Origin: Glebionis coronaria
Taxonomy: Eukaryota; Streptophyta; Magnoliopsida; Asterales; Asteraceae
NCBI GenBank assembly: GCA_025667525.1
Contig: CM046878.1
Span: 515,228,274-515,292,273 of the forward strand
Length of the DNA: 64,000 nt
Direction: 5' to 3'
Below are positions 11,742-23,159 of the stretch, one piece after another. The notes beneath the pieces are model-generated. The model had not been told where the DNA came from. It searched no databases and saw only the letters and a program-made list of their open reading frames with translations. The stretch's first letter is position 1, and each line of letters starts with the position of its first letter. Position numbers and translations under genes: made by a program.

Positions 11742-13028
11742 AACAATAAAATTTAAAATCTTAGGTCATCATGCCAGAATTTAGCGGATCGGTTGGACTG
11801 CCCTTTGTATTTCTGAACATGTCCGTAACCGGAGTTATATCATTATTGTCAGAGTATTTGTTGTCACTGTAGTTGTCACTACCTCTTTGACTGTCAGTTA
11901 AATGACGGTCATTATCATGATTGTGATTCAGGTAACTTTTCAGCTGAGTGGCCGGCTGGTACCGGTTCCCACTCATATGCTGGAAAAGACCACTGAATAA
12001 TCATGTGACATACAATCTGAAAAGGTATGAAGATGGAATGAAACAGTACATCTGGTGGTTTAAGTGTAATTCTAGTCAGGTTGCTCCGATCTATCGCCTT
12101 CGTCCTTGTTTTGTAAAATCTTCATGCTGAGAGCCGTATCATCTTTTAAGCAACATCCGTGAGAAGAAAAAAAAATTTCTGAGAAAATTGAAAATGGATT
12201 AGTACCCCACATGGAGTGCGGTAACTGAAATATGTCTGGAGTATGGTACCTGGAGTAAACATGGAACATGGTACATGGAGTACACATGGGATTCACATGA
12301 GATAATCGATACGGTATCAACCATCTGACATGGACAAGAGACACGAATAAGCCTAGCTAATTTAGCGTAGACATATTTCTAGTTGCATAAGAGGCACAAA
12401 ACATGATTAAATGGAATCGAATGATTGCCAGCATGAAAACATGATCAATGAAAACCAACCATGGCTATCATGAGGACATGATTAAATATAATCCATCCGT
12501 GTCTAGCATGAAGACATAAACGACATGAGGAACCATGAGACAAAATTAACATAGAGAAGTATGAAAACATAATAAGCATGAAACAAAGTTAACCATGATA
12601 GCATGCCTGCATAATTGATATAAATCGTAACAATAAATGAGGGAACGTGAAAAAGTTATGACAGTAATGAAATAAATTTTGAAAATTAATAGTGTGGATG
12701 ACAAAGAGTCGTTTCACCATGCAAACAATGCAACATAAATGATAAGTCCAATAAGGTATGCATTGAACATAGAATATGCATGAATAGTTTATGAAACATG
12801 AAGTAGTTTAGAATGCATGAAACAATTTGCAAATGCATGGTTTATAAATATGATGATATGTACATGGGTGAACGCCTATGGGTCGGTTCACAAAGCAAAA
12901 GAGCAAGTGTGGACGCCAATGGGTCGGTCCACTAAACAGACAAAAAGTTTCGATAAAAGCACATACGACTAAATAGGGCCAGTCCTGTACTAACCATTAC
13001 TTAGTCAAAATACCTGCGACAATGAGAT

Positions 13029-13083
13029 GAATGCATGAAATGAATACATGAAATGAATACATGAAATGAATACATGAAATGAA
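13029..13083. repeat. 13-bp tandem repeat
   Basis: Four successive units of AATACATGAAATG, the first with one change. A simple slippage repeat. Confidence 0.8.
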
Positions 13084-13386
13084 TGAATGCAAACTGACTG
13101 TCTAAACATAACAGAAAACGTGTGACTAATTATGAACTATTTTGTTTCAGTTCATACTAGTCAAAATTCAAAAGAAAACATTATGCATAAAACAATGACA
13201 TGTACTAAGTATGGATGACGGTTGTTCAGTACATATTAGTAAAACAATTTTGAGGAAAACTTCATGGTTGAAAACAACGAGGTTCTGAAAATATCAATGT
13301 GCGGGATATCAGACGTCGACTTGGGAAGATCCTGGTGACTACCCACTGGTCACAGGTCAAGTTGAGAGCCTACAGGTCGAAACCTT

Positions 13387-13400
13387 GGGCTCTGATACCA
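13387..13400 (-). other. Primer binding site of element F (tRNA-Met type)
   Basis: On the minus strand the site reads TGGTATCAGAGCCC, complementary to the 3' end of plant initiator tRNA-Met. It lies four bases from the LTR end at 13405. This fixes both the orientation and the 5' LTR identity of F. Confidence 0.88.
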
Positions 13401-13404
13401 TAAT

Positions 13405-14764
13405 TGTAACACCCCATTTTGATAAATGGAATATCACATGATAATAATGGCGTGTCATCAAAGCATGCAATATAATATGTCATAAACATACATGACCGAA
13501 GGGATAACCGGAATCAAACATCGGTTCCCAACCATAAGCCCAAAACATAATTGAAATAAATGAACTAATGGAAGACTAAACAAGCATAAATATATGAAGG
13601 AAAGAGGAGAAGAAGTCTAAGGTAGCTCTTATCCTATTCATATCCTCCAAATGCTCCAGTCTAACCTTGGGTACCTGCCGTTTGGGACATGGAAAGAAAG
13701 TAACGGTTGAGCAATACGCTCAGTGAACGAATATATGACGTAGCATGAATGACATAATATAGGAAAGAAGTGTAAAATATGAAAAGCAGGAGAAATGAAT
13801 AAGTCTTGGAAAACCTAGACGTATAACATGTTTACTGGTTTTAGTTCTGAAAACATAGCTTATGTTTACTTATGAAAATATGTAATGGTTTAATATACCA
13901 AAAGCCGATATAGGTCATGAGGTCAACAACGTGCATGAATACTTTGAGGGGTGACCTCGTCATGCAAATTAGAGGGGATGCCTCTAATTAAATGGTAATG
14001 GGCAGGGGGATCAGCTCCTTGTGAAGGATGCAATGCACACACCACATTCACCATGAAATCCTGACTACCACTGTAATTAGGATGCACCCATACGCCTCAC
14101 ATGATAATATAATAATAAAGGACAAATAAACTGAAAGGGATGCCGCGAGCTATCACTTCGCCGTGGTGAAGTCATAACATTAGTGTCTCTAGTGTTATGG
14201 TTATGGTACCTCCATAACTAGGTGAAACTGGCATGTATGTATATGGCTAAGGTAACTAATAAAACATAAGCATTTAATCTGTAACTACTGGGGAAAACAG
14301 TTGGCTGCATACGGGAAATCCTAATAAAGGAAGAGGTTGTTCTTACTGAAGGACGGGAAATCTGTACCTTGTGTCCAGTGAACGGTGAAAAGGAAAGGAT
14401 GGTAAGTCCTAGCCCGATTTCACTAAAGCTACATAAATAAGGGACATGTATGAGTTGTTTTATTACAGAGCATGTTACTAGTTATTATATGTTCTAGCTT
14501 GTTTTATATGTTCTTGTCGTGTTTTACTGTTTTAAATGGTATCCTGCATTATTCATGGATTTTATGTATTCTGTTTATGAATTATCTTGTATTCTTGTAT
14601 TATTATCCTAGTAGTGCAATAATAAGTAACCTTCTAAAGTAGCAGGTTTCAAAATATAGAAAGTTTCCATAAATAGAAATAAGTTGGATAAATAAGCTAA
14701 AAATATAAGCTAGTGTTTATTCATACGTCATGATAATTATTACTAAAGATAATTAAGTAATACT
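13405..14764 (-). repeat. 5' LTR of element F, distal part
   Basis: This is the 3' portion (R/U5 side) of F's LTR. It ends, on the minus strand, with GGGGTGTTACA. At 14760-14764 it is cut by element D and resumes at 23160. The two parts sum to about 2.63 kb. No coding content is seen. Confidence 0.75.
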
Positions 14765-17648
14765 TGTAAAACCCGTAAAAATAAGGTCATATTTATTTTC
14801 TCGTGAATTTTAATTAAATTATATTTTAATTATTTTTCTACTTATTTAAAATGATTTATTTGGATTTATGGAAATTTTTATATATTTTTCCGATTTAATT
14901 TAAGTCATGAAAATTGATTTTGAACTCTCTCTCGCATAAATTTTATAAAATCGTGACGGATCGATGGAACGGGAACCGGAGGCGATATATTTCGACTTTA
15001 CTTAGTCAAAAATATTATTTTTATAAATTTTGTATTTACGTAAATAAATTTGCACCGAATAGGATTTATTAGCGTTTTTAGGAATCGAGTCGGGCTAAAA
15101 TTAGATGCATTTTTACTTGAGCTTTAGTTGTAATAATAAGAGACTTATTAGTGGGCTAAGCCCACTTTTCCCCCTCCCTTTTTCTGGATGTCGACCCACA
15201 CACACAAAACAAACACAACTGTCATATTTTTATTTCCAAAACAAAATCAAACTCTCCTCCTGCTCTTTCTCTTATGCGACGAACCACCATCAAAACAGCC
15301 CGAACCTTCAAGTTTTCTTCATCAATCTTGTAATTAAATCATACCACATTCATCCTTGGTAAGTCCTAAACACAAACCCATGTTTATATTTTTCATATAA
15401 TCAAGAAATCATAAAAATTTAAAAGTGATGATTTTGCTTGTTTGATCAATGGGATTAACATGCAATATGTTTATTAAGGTCTAGGCATATATAATTGTTA
15501 AGAATTTTGACCATGATCGTCCATGGTGGGTTAATGGTGCCACGGCCAAAACATGATCCCATAGGAATCATGTTGTTGATTGTTGGTGTTTGATTAGTGT
15601 GACTAGCATCATTGATTGAACATGTATTTTAGATGGGTTTTGATTTTGACCTTCCATGATATTGAATTATAGTGTTTTGATCTATCTAGGTTAATATAAG
15701 ATGTGTTTTTGATGGTTGGGAATGAATTAGAGGTTGCTTGGTATAGATGTTAAGATGCCCAAATTCGGACAGCAGATGTGTGAGCCTAAAAGTCACATAT
15801 TTTCTACTGTAACCTGCACTTTTTACAGCTTAAATGGGTTCTTTATGACTTTTACATGTTAGTGGTGAGTTGAATAGGCACACAACTCCTCCGGAGGAGG
15901 AAGTTATGGTCAATTTAAGTTAGAAAGTCAATTCCGGGACAGCAGGTTTGCATAGCTTGTGGCTACAGGTTATTGACTCCCATTTGTGCATTTTAAGGTT
16001 TGATACAGTAGTAGGGATCATATGTGAAGTCCTCCCACTGACCTCATGTTAATATCTATCACCAAATGGTTTTTATGACTAAAACGGTAAACCCGAGTTT
16101 AAAAACAAAATTCTGATTTTGTAACCTTTCAAAGAATGTAACTTTCCCGCTAATTGGTAGTAGCTATTTACTCGTGGTTGGTATGGGCCGAAAGAAGAAT
16201 CATGAGGAGTTCCAATGGTGGAAATCTCAGTCCCTTAAACCTTATAGGTTAACGGGTTATTTTGTCCCAAGTTTGACTAGTGCAGTTTGACCATTAAGTT
16301 CTTACGGTAGGGCTGTTAGTGTTTTGGACTTTTAGAAAGTTTCGTAAACTCTTAGATCGAATGGTTGAACATTTTGGAAACTATATTTCAAGTGGGTTCC
16401 AGGGTTTTAAATCCCAAAATCATTTGATTTACAGTTTGGGATATATACTCTTCTCAAAACAGTCCCGCCGAATAATTTTGACTTTTACGTCTTTTGTTAT
16501 GTAAACATGAGGCGTTTTGTGTGCAAACCGTATTTAATACTTGGTTTAACACTTATAACATGTAGAATACATAATTCCTACAGGTTGTAAGCTTTATTTA
16601 GCCTTGGTTCATTTTGACTTAGGTATTGGTGCAAATTTTACCCGTAATACATTTTTATCGAATTATTTTCGTATAATTGTTTTATAAGCATATAAAACGC
16701 GTACTTAAGGCTCGTGATCACTTTTGTAGGTCACGAATAGCCTTGTGGTGCTACTATCTACTCTTCTACAGCCCGGTTATATTGTTCATCCGTCATCCGT
16801 TCCGTTAACTTAAAGGTAAGTCTATAGCCTCGATTTTTATACTTGTTATAAATGATTTTAACCCGCGAGGGGGAATACATGATGTTTTATAAAGTGAACA
16901 CAAGTTGTTTTTGGTATGCTAGACCCTAATATGATGATAAATGCCTAAGTACCATTGTCTTATGAAGTCCCTGAAATTCATGAACTGTTAATTACCTTGC
17001 GAGGTAAACGCTAATACATATGATAGATCTATTTGGTTTGGCAAACCTTATCCTAGGGTATGTATCCATAAGTGATCACCTGAAAGGGATATTATGTATA
17101 AGAGGTCGTTGGTATATGACAATATTACCTGTTGTTGGGGCGCCGTAAGTGATCCGGTTGACGTGTTGGTTAACGTTCAGTTGCATGAGCTTAAGGCATT
17201 TATCGAAATATATATTACTTGTCTGTGTGACAAGCTTGAGATGATTAAAATTCTTGTGTTCGAATGATGATTTGTAAAACCTATAGACTTGCTCAACCTT
17301 TGTGTTGATGATTCTAAGCATGTATTTCAGGTAATCACGATGGATTGCAGCGGAGCATGCAGGGAGGGAGTTGGTGCTTACTTGTCTAAACTTTGTTTAT
17401 TTTTCCATCCTTTTTAAATAAATAAATGACTTTTTAAAGTCTTTGATGAATGTATTGTGATGTATCGGTAACGGTTTTTGGGACCAAACGCTACTCTGAT
17501 TTTATATATTGGTATGGAAAACTTTTTAGACAAGATTGTATAATATTTTAACGTCCCTTTTAAGGTCTTTTTCTATGATTGTGTGTGATGTGCTATGAGT
17601 AGCGCCCCAAAGTGGTATTCCGCTGCGAGGTAATTTGGGGGTGTTACA
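14765..17648 (+). repeat. 5' LTR of element D
   Basis: Starts TGTAAAACCCGTAAAAATAA and ends GGTGTTACA. It contains a conserved short open frame (15105-15362, 85 codons) that also exists in the other LTR with a few changes. This frame ends beside a strong splice donor, and I read it as untranslated leader, not a gene. Two donor/acceptor pairs are described separately. Confidence 0.93.
15359..17330 (+). other. Candidate leader introns inside LTR of D
   Basis: CTTG|GTAAGTCC at 15359 and AAAG|GTAAGTCT at 16816 are consensus plant donors. TTTTGTAG ending at 16729 and TATTTCAG ending at 17330 are matching acceptors. They suggest introns of about 1371 and 515 bp in the LTR transcript. The same sites are kept in the 3' LTR (20877/22235 and 22322/22836). 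Confidence 0.4.
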
Positions 17649-17651
17649 AAA

Positions 17652-17665
17652 TGGTAATCAGAGCC
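17652..17665 (+). other. Primer binding site of element D
   Basis: TGGTAATCAGAGCC, three bases after the LTR. It is the tRNA-Met site with one extra A, which may weaken priming. Confidence 0.8.
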
Positions 17666-18325
17666 ACAAGTTATAGAGAACTAGGTCAATTTTTAAAAAC
17701 CTAAACTATAACTTTGGTGTGTTCTAAAAAGTTTTAAGCACGCAACTACTCCGCATGGCTCCGGTAAGGCTATTCTTGCATTACTTTATGATTGATTGTG
17801 ATTATGTGAACCTATGTGTATATAGGAATAGAAGTATGTATATGTAGGAATATACTATGGTATTTAGAGGAATTGCACGTGGAGCAATGGTCCTTGAATG
17901 ATTGTCGTACATTTTATAATACGGTTTTGTATCGGATTTGGCCTCACTGCCAATCACCGATCTTGATAATTATGTATTATCTGAATACGAGTGTGAAACT
18001 CATTTGATACTTTGAGTATGTATATTGTTTCGTAATCTATCGCATATCGACTTGTTTAAGTTCGATTGTTGTCATCGTATCGTGATGTGTCATTTTAGGA
18101 CATCTCCTTTCGAAACGTAGTTGATTGATGTGATATTCGTGTTCTGAATACTTCTTATGATTTTGAAGAATCATTTATCCGAGGCGACATCTTCTATGTA
18201 ATGCGACGTATGATTTGATTTTATATGACTACGTTTTATTGGCGAAAAGGAGAATGCCAATGTTGGACTCCTAATCAAATATATTTAGTTTGGTACAACA
18301 AAGATATGCTCGTAGTAGTCATTCG

Positions 18326-18750
18326 GTTGAGTGACTTAAAACCTTGTATCTAAATGGAATGGGACATTTAGATATAGAGATTTTAACTCGCCCAACTATG
18401 AGTTGTTTAAGGTTGTCTTATTTAAATGGATTGGGACATTTGAATAAGAAAATTTTAAACCACTGGACCTTAGATTGTTGTGTTTTCCTTATTCAAACGG
18501 AATGGGACGTTTGAATACGGAAATCATGATGTAAGTTTATTGACACCTTGTATTTACTATGGTATTTGGATATGATATCGTGTTGAGAGGTAGTAATACT
18601 TGAGTAGGATGACTTATAATTGTCTCGTTGAAATGGATTGGGACGCCTTTTAATTTGAACAAGAAAGTTATAAGTTCCCGAACTGTAAATTTATAAACTC
18701 TTGTATACATGGAAAGGGACGCCTTTTGATGTAGACAAGGAGTTATAAAT
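18326..18750 (+). repeat. Array of five hairpins with conserved GGGA loop (element D)
   Basis: Five inverted repeats follow one another. Inner arms and loops: TATCTAAATG/CATTTAGATA with loop GAATGGGA (18347-18374); CTTATTTAAATG/CATTTGAATAAG with loop GATTGGGA (18417-18448); CCTTATTCAAACG/CGTTTGAATACGG with loop GAATGGGA (18487-18520); then 18611-18676 and 18689-18750 with 18-base loops beginning GGATTGGGACGCC and GGAAAGGGACGCC. In most units the arms extend to 22-31 positions if G.T pairs are allowed. A weaker hairpin, GTATTTACTA/TAGTAATAC, lies at about 18550-18599. Confidence 0.75.
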
Positions 18751-19212
18751 GAGTGGGCTCAAGTATGTCTGGCTCAACTTGTGAGTGTTTGGTGTGCATA
18801 CGTCTTTCTTCAAATCGTGTTTCGTTGGTATGAATCGTTTAGTGCCGTCGTCATTATGATGATCGTCGATTATCATCAATATACGAGTAAACCGTTGGAC
18901 TTCTCTTGAGTTATGATTTATTTCTATGGACCATTTCTAATGTGTCTCGATGATCGTGAGCTTTATAAGTAGATTGTTAAGAACCGTTAACCGTTCCGAG
19001 AATAGGCGACTTGTTTAAGCGTCACCAAGATTATGCATGTATTTGTGAATTGATTGAGGATCAAGTTATCAACGACAACATATCGTGGATGTGAAGATTT
19101 TGTAATTTTACTTGCTACTATCGAAAGGTCATAGAAGACTTTTTCTTGATGACGAACCCTTGGGGCTAAATGACGAGCAAACAACGAATATGATGTATCA
19201 CTTTAAGCACTG

Positions 19213-19330
19213 AAGTAAAAGTTATTGGGATACCTTTGTTTGATGAATGTTGAAGCAGAAGTTAGTGTGACGCTTTTGAATGTTGAACATTAGAGCAGAA
19301 GTTAATGGTACGCTCGATATGTTGTGAATC
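19213..19330 (+). repeat. Degenerate tandem repeat, about 50 bp unit (element D)
   Basis: Three diverged copies of a phrase like AGAAGTTAGTGTGACGCTTT, the last two preceded by GCAG or AGCAG. They could be a decayed local duplication. Confidence 0.5.
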
Positions 19331-20283
19331 TTCGCCAATGGACTGAATTTCTTAATGATTGGAGTTAATAAATTCGTTATCCCCTCGAGGAGCATGTTGA
19401 AGCCGACACCGCAAGTGGATAGATTTTGAGGATCTAGTGGTATTATCAAGGGTTCGTTCAAGGTTTACTCGATGATCAACGGTGGAGATCTATATTTGAT
19501 ATTTATGTTTGACTCTTTTTATGTACTTATATGGTTTATGATCTAGTCGAATGATCGTAAGTTGTGAGAACTTGAGACGGCATTGTCCAGTGACGTCCGA
19601 TCATGGAGAAAACGTACCATGTAATATCTTTTTGACCACGATGTTTATTGACACTTTGATGCGCGTGGGCGGAAGTGAGATTGTTTTCTTATATTATCTT
19701 TTTCGTATGGATCCGAGTGTGAGCCCTCCGATGACGAAAATACTTTATTATTATTTCTTCTTAATATGCGCCCGTGGATATCCGGCCATTGGATATCCTT
19801 TAACTTGCAATCTTCCAATTGACTGGACATCCCGAAGGTCTTGTCAAGTATTCTTATTTATCATGGCTTGGCTATTTAGCAAGCATGAGCTAACACGATT
19901 GAATTTATTGATTTGGCATGGTTTGGTTATTTTGCAAACATGTCGTGACTTGATTTTACGTCCCTAGTGACGTCTTTTTGTGTTTTGATTTAGATCGTAA
20001 TGCGTCTGATAGAGTAATGTATGCGTCGAATGATGTCCGTATCGATGAATTCACTTTTGACGAAATATAAAATTGGAGTCGTCGTATGAGCTTCGTGCAA
20101 TTCGCGTAACTCACGTGTGTCGAGCTTGAAGAAGTGTTGATGGAATTCGAGACGTAGAGCAAGATTCACGTAGGAACGTGAGGACTTCCTTAGAAAGAAG
20201 TGCCTTCATCCTTCCGAGTAGTGCACAATACGAGTATGAAGTGAGTCGAGCCCCGGGACGGTGCTCCCTTAAGGTGATGAGGA

Positions 20284-23154
20284 TGTAAAACCCGTAAAAA
20301 TAAGGTCATATTTATTTTCTCGTGAATTTTAATTAAATTATATTTTAATTATTTTTCTACTTATTTAAAATGATTTATTTGGATTTATTGAAATTTTTAT
20401 ATATTTTTCCGATTTAATTTAAGTCATGAAAATTGATTTAAATGCTCTCTCGCATAATTTTTATAAAATCGTGACGGATCGATGGAACGGGAACCGGAGG
20501 CGATATATTTCGACTTTATTTAGTCAAAAATATTATTTTTATAAATTTTGTATTTACGTAAATAAATTTGCACCGAATAGGATTTATTAGCGTTTTTAGG
20601 AATCGAGTCGGGCTAAAATTAGATGCATTTTTACTTGGGCTTTAGTTGTAATAATAAGAGACTTATTAGTGGGCTAAGCCCACTTTTCCCCCTCCATTTT
20701 TCTAGATGTCGACCCACACACACAAAACAAACACAACTGTCATATTTTTATTTCCAAAACAAAATCAAACTCTCCTCCTGCTCTTTCTCTTGTGCGACGA
20801 ACCACCATCAAAACAGCCCCAACCTTCAAGTTTTCTTCATCAATCTTGTAATTAAATCATACCACATTCATCCTTGGTAAGTCCTAAACACAAACCCATG
20901 TTTATTTTTTTCATATAATCAAGAAATCATAAAAATTTAAAAGTGATGATTTTGCTTGTTTGATCAATGGGATTAACATGCAATATGTTTATTAAGGTAT
21001 AGGAATATCTAATTGTTAAGAATTTTGACCATGATCGTCCATGGTGAGTTAATGGTGCCACGGTCAAAACATGATCCCATAGGAATCATGTTGTTGATTG
21101 TTGGTGTTTGATTAGTGTGACTAGCATCATTGATTGAACATGTATTTTAGATGGGTTTTGATTTTGACCTTCCATGATATTGAATTATAGTGTTTTGATC
21201 TATCTAGGTTAATATAAGATGTGTTTTTGATGGTTGGGAATGAATTAGAGGTTGCTTGGTATAGATGTTAAGATGCCCAAATTCGGACAGCAGATGTGTG
21301 AGCCTAAAAGTCACATATTATCTACTGTAACCTACACTTTTTACAGCTTAAATGGGTTCCTTATGACTTTTACATGTTAGTGGTGAGTTGGATAGGCACA
21401 CAACTCCTCCGGATGACGAAGTTATGGTCAATTTAAGTTAGAAAGTCAATTCCGGGACAGCAGGTTTGCATAGCTTGTGGCTACAGGTTATTGACTCCCA
21501 TTTGTGCATTTTAAGGTTTGATACAGTAGTAGGGATCATATGTGAAGTCCTCCCACTGACCTCATGTTAATATCTATCACCAAATGGTTTTTATGACTAA
21601 AACGGTAAACCCGAGTTTAAAAACAAAATTCTGATTTTGTAACCTTTCAAAGAATGTAACTTTCCCGCTAATTGGTAGTAGCTATTTACTCGTGGTTGGT
21701 ATGGGCCGAAAGTAGAATCATGAGGCTTTCCAATGGTGGAAATCTCAGTCCCTTAAACCTTATAGGTTAACGGGTTATTTTGTCCCAAGTTTGACTAGTG
21801 CAGTTTAACCATTAAGTTCTTACGGTAGGGCTGTTAGTGTTTTGGACTTTTAGAAAGTTCCGTAAACTCTTAGATCGAATGGTTGGACATTTTGGAAACT
21901 AGATTTCAAGTGGTTTCCAAGGGTTTAAATCCCAAAATCATTTGATTTATAGTTTGGGGTATATACTCTTCTCAAAACAGTCCCGCCGAATAATTTTGAC
22001 TTTTACGTCTTTTGTTATGTAAACATGAGGTGTTTTGTGTGCAAACCGTATTTAATACTTGGTTTAACACTTAGAACATGTAGAATACATAATTCCTACA
22101 GGTTGTAAGCTTTATTTAGCCTTGGTTCATTTTGACTTAGGTATTACCCGTAATACATTTTTATCGAATTATTTTCGTATAATTGTTTTATAAGCATATA
22201 AAACGCGTACTTAAGGCTCGTGATCACTTTTGTAGGTCACGAATAGCCTTGGGGTGCTACTATCTACTCTTCTACAGCCCGGTTCTATTGTTCATCCGTC
22301 ATCCGTTCCGTTAACTTAAAGGTAAGTCTATAGCCTCGATTTTTATACTTGTTATAAATTATTTTAACCCGCGAGGGGGAATACATGATGTTTTATAAAG
22401 TTAACACAAGTTGTTTTTGGTATGATAGACCCTAATATGATGATAAATGCCTAAGTACCATTGTCTTATGAAGTCCCTGAAATTCATGAACTGTTAATTA
22501 CCTTGCGAGGTAAACGCTAATACATATGATAGATCTATTTGGTTTGGCAAACCTTATCCTAGGGTATGTATCCATAAGTGATCACCTGAAAGGGATATTA
22601 TGTATAAGAGGTCGTTGGTATATGACAATATTACCTGTTGTTGGGGCGACGTAAGTGATCCGGTTGACGTGTTGGTTAACGTTCAGTTGCATGAGCTTAA
22701 GGCATTTATCGAAATATATATTACTTGTCTGTGTGACAAGCTTGAGATGATTAAAATTCTTGTGTTCGAATGATGATTTGTAAAACCTATAGACTTGCTC
22801 AACCTTTGTGTTGATGATTTTAAGCATGTATTTCAGGTAATCACGACGGATAGCAGCGGAGCATGCAGGGAGGGAGTTGGTGCTTACTTGTCTAAACTTT
22901 GTTTATTTTTCCATCCTTTTTAAATAAATAAATGACTTTTTAAAGTCTTTGATGAATGTATTGTGATGTATCGGTAACGGTTTTTGGGACCAAACGCTAC
23001 TCTGATTTTATATATTGGTATGGAAAACTTTTTAGACAAGATTGTATAATATTTTAACGTCCCTTTTAAGGTCGTTTTCTATGATTGTGTGTGATGTGCT
23101 ATGAGTAGCGCCCCAAAGTGGTATTCCGCTGCGTGGTAATTTGGGGGTGTTACA
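20284..23154 (+). repeat. 3' LTR of element D
   Basis: Direct repeat of 14765-17648, ending GGTGTTACA at 23154. It lacks 13 bases that are present in the 5' copy near 16630. It is followed by the second copy of ATACT. Confidence 0.93.
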
Positions 23155-23159
23155 ATACT

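Larger units (their letters stand above)
11324..13386 (-). other. Internal non-coding DNA of element F
   Basis: On the minus strand this follows the primer site of F and should hold leader and the start of gag. I find no recognisable Gag motif, and the short minus-strand frames (11761-11976, 12072-12344) resemble nothing I know. Composition is A-rich with recurring CATGAA words. Two small repeats are present: diverged copies of GACATGTGTCTTGA at about 11604-11741, and a 13-bp tandem at 13029-13083. Confidence 0.5.
17649..20283 (+). other. Non-coding internal region of element D
   Basis: 2.6 kb without a recognisable protein. The longest frame (19551-19967, 138 codons) has no known motif and no conserved look. 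The region holds the primer site, a hairpin array (18326-18750), a degenerate repeat (19213-19330) and a purine-rich tract, AAGGTGATGAGGA, at 20271-20283 just before the 3' LTR. Confidence 0.75.
14765..23154 (+). mobile_element. Element D: non-autonomous LTR retrotransposon with 2.9 kb LTRs
   Basis: Two direct repeats of 2.88 and 2.87 kb flank 2.6 kb of internal DNA. The ends are TGTAAAACCC...GGGTGTTACA and the element is flanked by a perfect duplication ATACT (14760-14764 and 23155-23159). A tRNA-Met-type primer site follows the first LTR. No gag or pol is present, so the element depends on proteins made elsewhere (a LARD-type derivative). LTR ends resemble those of F, pointing to a gypsy Tekay-like partner. 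By eye the LTRs differ at about 45 sites plus one 13-bp indel, roughly 1.6 percent, which is a fairly recent insertion. Confidence 0.93.

Noticed and set aside
13387..13400. tRNA gene
   Set aside because: Only the primer-complementary 14 bases are present; there is no cloverleaf.
15105..15362. 85-codon frame conserved in both LTRs of D as a protein gene
   Set aside because: Conservation follows from LTR duplication; the frame abuts a splice donor and has no motif.
19551..19967. 138-codon plus-strand frame in element D
   Set aside because: Low-complexity hydrophobic translation, no known domain, inside non-coding interior of a non-autonomous element.
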